Shown: positions 61,529 to 64,000 of the stretch, piece after piece
Layout: each line of letters starts with the position of its first letter
How positions within the stretch are numbered: the stretch's first letter is position 1
Origin: CAWJLS01 sp963843755
GTDB taxonomy: Bacteria; Acidobacteriota; Thermoanaerobaculia; Multivoradales; DATKCC01
Assembly (NCBI GenBank): GCA_963843755.1
Contig: CAWJLS010000002.1
Span: 1 to 64,000 of the forward strand
Length of the DNA stretch: 64,000 nucleotides
Reading direction: 5' to 3'
The notes under the pieces: model-generated
What the model was told of the DNA's origin: nothing
The model's input: the letters and a program-made list of their open reading frames with translations, nothing else
The model's database searches: none
Made by a program: the position numbers and the translations under genes

Positions 61529-63508
61529 CTAGCGCTTGAAGGCGAAGCGGATCGTCGTCCACATCTTGACCGGCACCCCGTCCTTGTTGGCGGGATCGAA
61601 GACCGAGTTGCGGGCCGCCTCGAGCGCCGCCTCGTCGAAGCCGAACTTGTGCTTCTCGCCGGCGATCATGGCGTCGACGACCTTGCCGTTCTCGTCCACC
61701 AGCACCTGGACGTCCACCGAGGCCTCCCGGTTGAGCCGCGCGGCGACGGCCGGGTAGACGGGCCGTCCCCGCCGGGTCACCCGCGGCTGGATCACGCCGG
61801 GGCCGGGCTTGACCAGGTCGCCCCGGTGGACCGCCGGCTCCTTCGGCTGGGGCTCCGGCTCCGCCGGCTGGGGCTTGGCCGGCGTCTTGCGCTGGGCGAG
61901 CTGCTGGGCGACGTCGCTCGCCTTCTCCTGGGTGGCCGCTCCGCCATCGGAAGTGGCCGCCGCCTGGCTCTCCTCGGGCGTTTGGTCGTCGGCCGCGGCC
62001 TCCTTCGCCGCCTGCTGCTCCTGCGCCTCGCGCGCCACCTGGGCCTTGCGCGCCTGCTCCTCCTTCTCCGCCTGGGCGCGCTCTTCGGCCAGCCGCTTCT
62101 CGCGTTCCTGGGCGGCGCTCTCGGCGTCCTGGAGCTGCTTCTGCATGTCGGCGATGCGCTGGTCGTACTCCTGCTTGATGTTCTTCTGGAGCGCCTGGGT
62201 CTTCTCCTCGAGCATCTGGTCGATCTGGGCCTGGATCTCGTCGGGCGTCGGTCCCTCGGGCTGGGCCGGCTCCGTCGCGGCGGCGGCAGGCGGCGGGGTG
62301 GCGGCGGCCTCCGCCGCGGCCTCCTTGGCCTGTTTGCCGAAGCCGCCGGTCATGACGTAGGCGATGCCGACCCCGATCGCCAGCACCAGGAGGGCGGCGA
62401 TGCCGATCCAGAGCCCCTTCTTGCTGCCGCCCTCGGACGACGTCTCCATGCCGTAGCGCTCGCGGACGGCGCCGGTGTCCTCGGCCGACGCGGCGGCGCG
62501 CTGGACCTCTTCGTGGGAGAGGGCCTGGGTCTCGGCGCCCGAGCCGCCGACGCTGGCGCCGCGGGTCGGGATCTCCATCGTCTTCTCCGCCTCGATCTCG
62601 CGGCTCTCTCGCTCGATCTCCTCGCGGAAGAGGTTGTGCATGAAGAAGGCGAGGTTGAAGGTGGTGGCGTTGTAGCCGCCGGAGGCCATCAGCTTGGCCA
62701 GCGCCTTGTGCCATGCCGCCGCGTCGCCGATCCGCTCGCCGGCGGGTGCCAGGCTCCGCTTGAGCAGCTCGGCCAGGTCGGCGGGCAGGGGGGTCCGCTC
62801 GGCGGCGAGCTGGGCCTGGTCGACCAGCGAGCCGTAGCCATCGAGAGCGGACTCCGGCAGCGGTGCGCCGGTGAGCAGCTCGAACAGGATGGCGCCGAGG
62901 GAGAACACGTCGCCGGTCTTGGTGGGCGCGGCGCCGGCGCGGGCCTCGGGGGCCAGGTAGCGCTTGATCTCCCCCGGCAGGGCGCCGGCCTGCTCGGCCA
63001 GGGCCGGGCCGGCCTCGAATCCCAGCAGCCGGGTCTCCCCCTCGTTCGACACCATCACCAGGTGGGGCACGGTCATGCCGTGGAGCACCCGCTCGCCGCC
63101 GTGGCGTGCCTCGTAGGCGGCGGACAGGCCCAGGCCGATGCGGTCGGCGATCAGCAGGGCGTGGTCGGTGGGGAAGGGGGAGCTCTCGCGGTTCGCCTGG
63201 GCCATCAGGCTCGCCAGGTCCTTGCCGGAGATGTAGTCGTAGGCGACGTACGGAACCCCTCGGACGGTGCCGGCGTCGACGCCGCTGCCGATGTTGGGGC
63301 TCTTCAGGGCCTTCTGGACCTCCTGGCGGGCGGAGAGCGAGGCCCACAGCTTCTCGCCGTCGAGCCCCTGGCCGTTGAGCACGCGCAGCAGGACGACCTG
63401 GTCCAGACCCTGTTGGCCCAGGCGGCCGCTTCGGAAGGTCTCGCCGAGCGGATCCTCGGTCAGCTTCTTGAGAAGAAGGTATTGTCCGAACTCTTCACGC
63501 GTCGCCAT
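61529..63508 (-). CDS. Membrane pseudokinase (eukaryotic-like Ser/Thr kinase fold) fused to TonB C-terminal domain
   Basis: I place the start at the ATG at 63508 (MATREEFGQY), because a ggaaggag site ends 9 bases before it; an ATG directly on the site cannot be used well. 659 residues. Residues about 8-290 follow a protein kinase fold (APEAR 186-190, GDVFSLGAILFELLTG 199-214), but the catalytic parts are lost: HRD-x4-N reads HGMTVPHL (143-150), DFG reads GFE (163-165), and the VAIK Lys is not seen (VVLLRVL). A membrane helix lies at about 366-389, then a coiled coil at about 423-503, and a TonB C-terminal domain at about 578-659 (RPVYPAVAARLNREASVDVQ). So a cytoplasmic pseudokinase is joined to a periplasmic TonB end. 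Confidence 0.85.
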   Translation of the reverse strand: MATREEFGQYLLLKKLTEDPLGETFRSGRLGQQGLDQVVLLRVLNGQGLDGEKLWASLSARQEVQKALKSPNIGSGVDAGTVRGVPYVAYDYISGKDLASLMAQANRESSPFPTDHALLIADRIGLGLSAAYEARHGGERVLHGMTVPHLVMVSNEGETRLLGFEAGPALAEQAGALPGEIKRYLAPEARAGAAPTKTGDVFSLGAILFELLTGAPLPESALDGYGSLVDQAQLAAERTPLPADLAELLKRSLAPAGERIGDAAAWHKALAKLMASGGYNATTFNLAFFMHNLFREEIERESREIEAEKTMEIPTRGASVGGSGAETQALSHEEVQRAAASAEDTGAVRERYGMETSSEGGSKKGLWIGIAALLVLAIGVGIAYVMTGGFGKQAKEAAAEAAATPPPAAAATEPAQPEGPTPDEIQAQIDQMLEEKTQALQKNIKQEYDQRIADMQKQLQDAESAAQEREKRLAEERAQAEKEEQARKAQVAREAQEQQAAKEAAADDQTPEESQAAATSDGGAATQEKASDVAQQLAQRKTPAKPQPAEPEPQPKEPAVHRGDLVKPGPGVIQPRVTRRGRPVYPAVAARLNREASVDVQVLVDENGKVVDAMIAGEKHKFGFDEAALEAARNSVFDPANKDGVPVKMWTTIRFAFKR

Positions 63509-63579
63509 TTGAGACATCTCCTTCCGACCGCCGGGCGGCCGAGATCGCAAACTCAGTCGATCTAGATGGGTCGAACCTC

Positions 63580-63608
63580 TAGATACACCAGGGGCCGACG
63601 CCTGTCAA
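63580..63608 (-). promoter_or_regulatory. Probable promoter of the pseudokinase gene
   Basis: On the minus strand TTGACA (63608-63603), a 17-base spacer and TATCTA (63585-63580) lie about 72 bases before the ATG at 63508. The -35 is perfect and the -10 is weak. Two TCTAGA words flank the start region. Confidence 0.5.
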
Positions 63609-63679
63609 TCGCGGGGGCCCCATCGTCCGTCGCTCGTCCGCCGGCCATCACAACCTCACCGTCTGCGCCCCGCGCTCCG

Positions 63680-64000
63680 TCACGGGCCGTCGGAGCCGCC
63701 ACCGGACGCCTTTTCGCGCCGTTCCCGGGCCCAGCGGTCGCGCCAGTAGCGCTTCTGCCAGCGGGCGACGTTGCGGTTGTGCTCGCTCAGGGTGTCGGCG
63801 AAGACGTGGCTGCCGTCGTTGCGGCTGACGAAGTAGAGCGACCCCGTGTGGGCCGGGTCGGCCGCGGCGCGGAGGCTCTCGACCCCGGGCGAGGCGATCG
63901 GTCCGGGCGGCAAGCCGCCGAACCGGTAGGTGTTGTAGGGCGAGTCGATCTGCAGGTCGACCCGGCGCAAGTTGCCGTCCCAGGTGCCCCGCCGCTTGAG
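63680..64000 (-). CDS. mltG: Endolytic murein transglycosylase MltG, C-terminal part, cut by window edge
   Basis: The frame is open to the window edge on the minus strand and ends at 63680; about 106 residues are seen. The sequence RVDLQIDSPYNTYRFGGLPP, GPIASPGVESLRAAADPAHT, LYFVSRNDGSHVFADTLSEH and HNRNVARWQ is the conserved C-terminus of MltG (YceG), which cuts nascent peptidoglycan strands and ends their synthesis. The catalytic Glu lies upstream, outside the window. The last 25 residues are charged and variable. The pseudokinase gene follows in the same direction, with its own promoter in the 171-base gap. Confidence 0.9.
   Translation of the reverse strand, partial: LKRRGTWDGNLRRVDLQIDSPYNTYRFGGLPPGPIASPGVESLRAAADPAHTGSLYFVSRNDGSHVFADTLSEHNRNVARWQKRYWRDRWARERREKASGGGSDGP

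Overview
The window is a GC-rich stretch of chromosome from a diderm (Gram-negative) bacterium. Diderm features seen are ADP-heptose/LPS-core genes, a TonB C-terminal domain, a type IV pilus/type II secretion ATPase, ABC-dependent glycan export and lipoproteins. The mix of gene families, the very high GC and the large secreted PKD and beta-propeller proteins suggest Acidobacteriota, perhaps a Thermoanaerobaculia-like lineage. That placement is inference; there is no rRNA in the window to settle it. I found no tRNA, rRNA, CRISPR array, insertion sequence or prophage.

Layout. 0-14.8 kb is mostly core metabolism: partial heme A synthase (ctaA), a fused pabB-pabC, a sulfatase-fold protein, sulfurtransferase plus SufE, a frameshifted zinc-type oxidoreductase, a HIT protein, a cobalamin adenosyltransferase, PilB, an operon hldA-hldC-waaC for heptose activation and transfer, then an Fo-only ATP synthase operon (AtpZ-like, AtpI-like, atpB, atpE). 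15-20.4 kb holds an ECF sigma factor with a zinc anti-sigma protein, a TlpA-like protein lacking one catalytic Cys, an M23 peptidase, a GHMP sugar kinase and a reduced DnaJ. 20.4-23.3 kb is a minus-strand set: XRE regulator, TPR protein, secreted protein, with a good sigma-70 promoter in front.

23.4-52.3 kb is a large cell-surface region. A Wzm-like permease (23.5 kb) and a Wzt-like ATPase (34.7 kb) flank secreted proteins: a seven-bladed FG-GAP lipoprotein, a secreted protein behind a near-consensus promoter and long leader, a 1585-residue PKD protein, and an arylsulfotransferase-like protein. After wzt comes a run of tightly coupled glycan genes: radical SAM/SPASM protein (frameshifted), six or more glycosyltransferases, a methyltransferase, a GNAT protein, a second sulfatase-fold lipoprotein and a PIG-L deacetylase/GT2 fusion, ending in a PEGA protein. 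Many starts overlap the previous stop (ATGA/GTGA), so this part is probably one transcript that assembles and decorates an exported surface polysaccharide.

52.4-64 kb returns to mixed genes: Ogt/MGMT, DUF3891, a tryptophanase/tyrosine phenol-lyase, a 0.95 kb gene-free segment with a large imperfect inverted repeat, MaeB malic enzyme, a CsgG-like protein, an orphan cyclic-peptide-type ABC exporter, a membrane pseudokinase fused to a TonB C-terminal domain, and partial mltG.

Most unusual points: the pseudokinase-TonB fusion; two sulfatase-fold proteins with Thr at the nucleophile position; an ATP synthase c subunit with a leader peptide and sodium-type ligands; a repeat module apparently shared by two neighbouring secreted proteins; and a cluster of +1 frameshifts at 36.2-37.8 kb (with isolated ones near 6.3 and 46.3 kb) that needs a read-level check.
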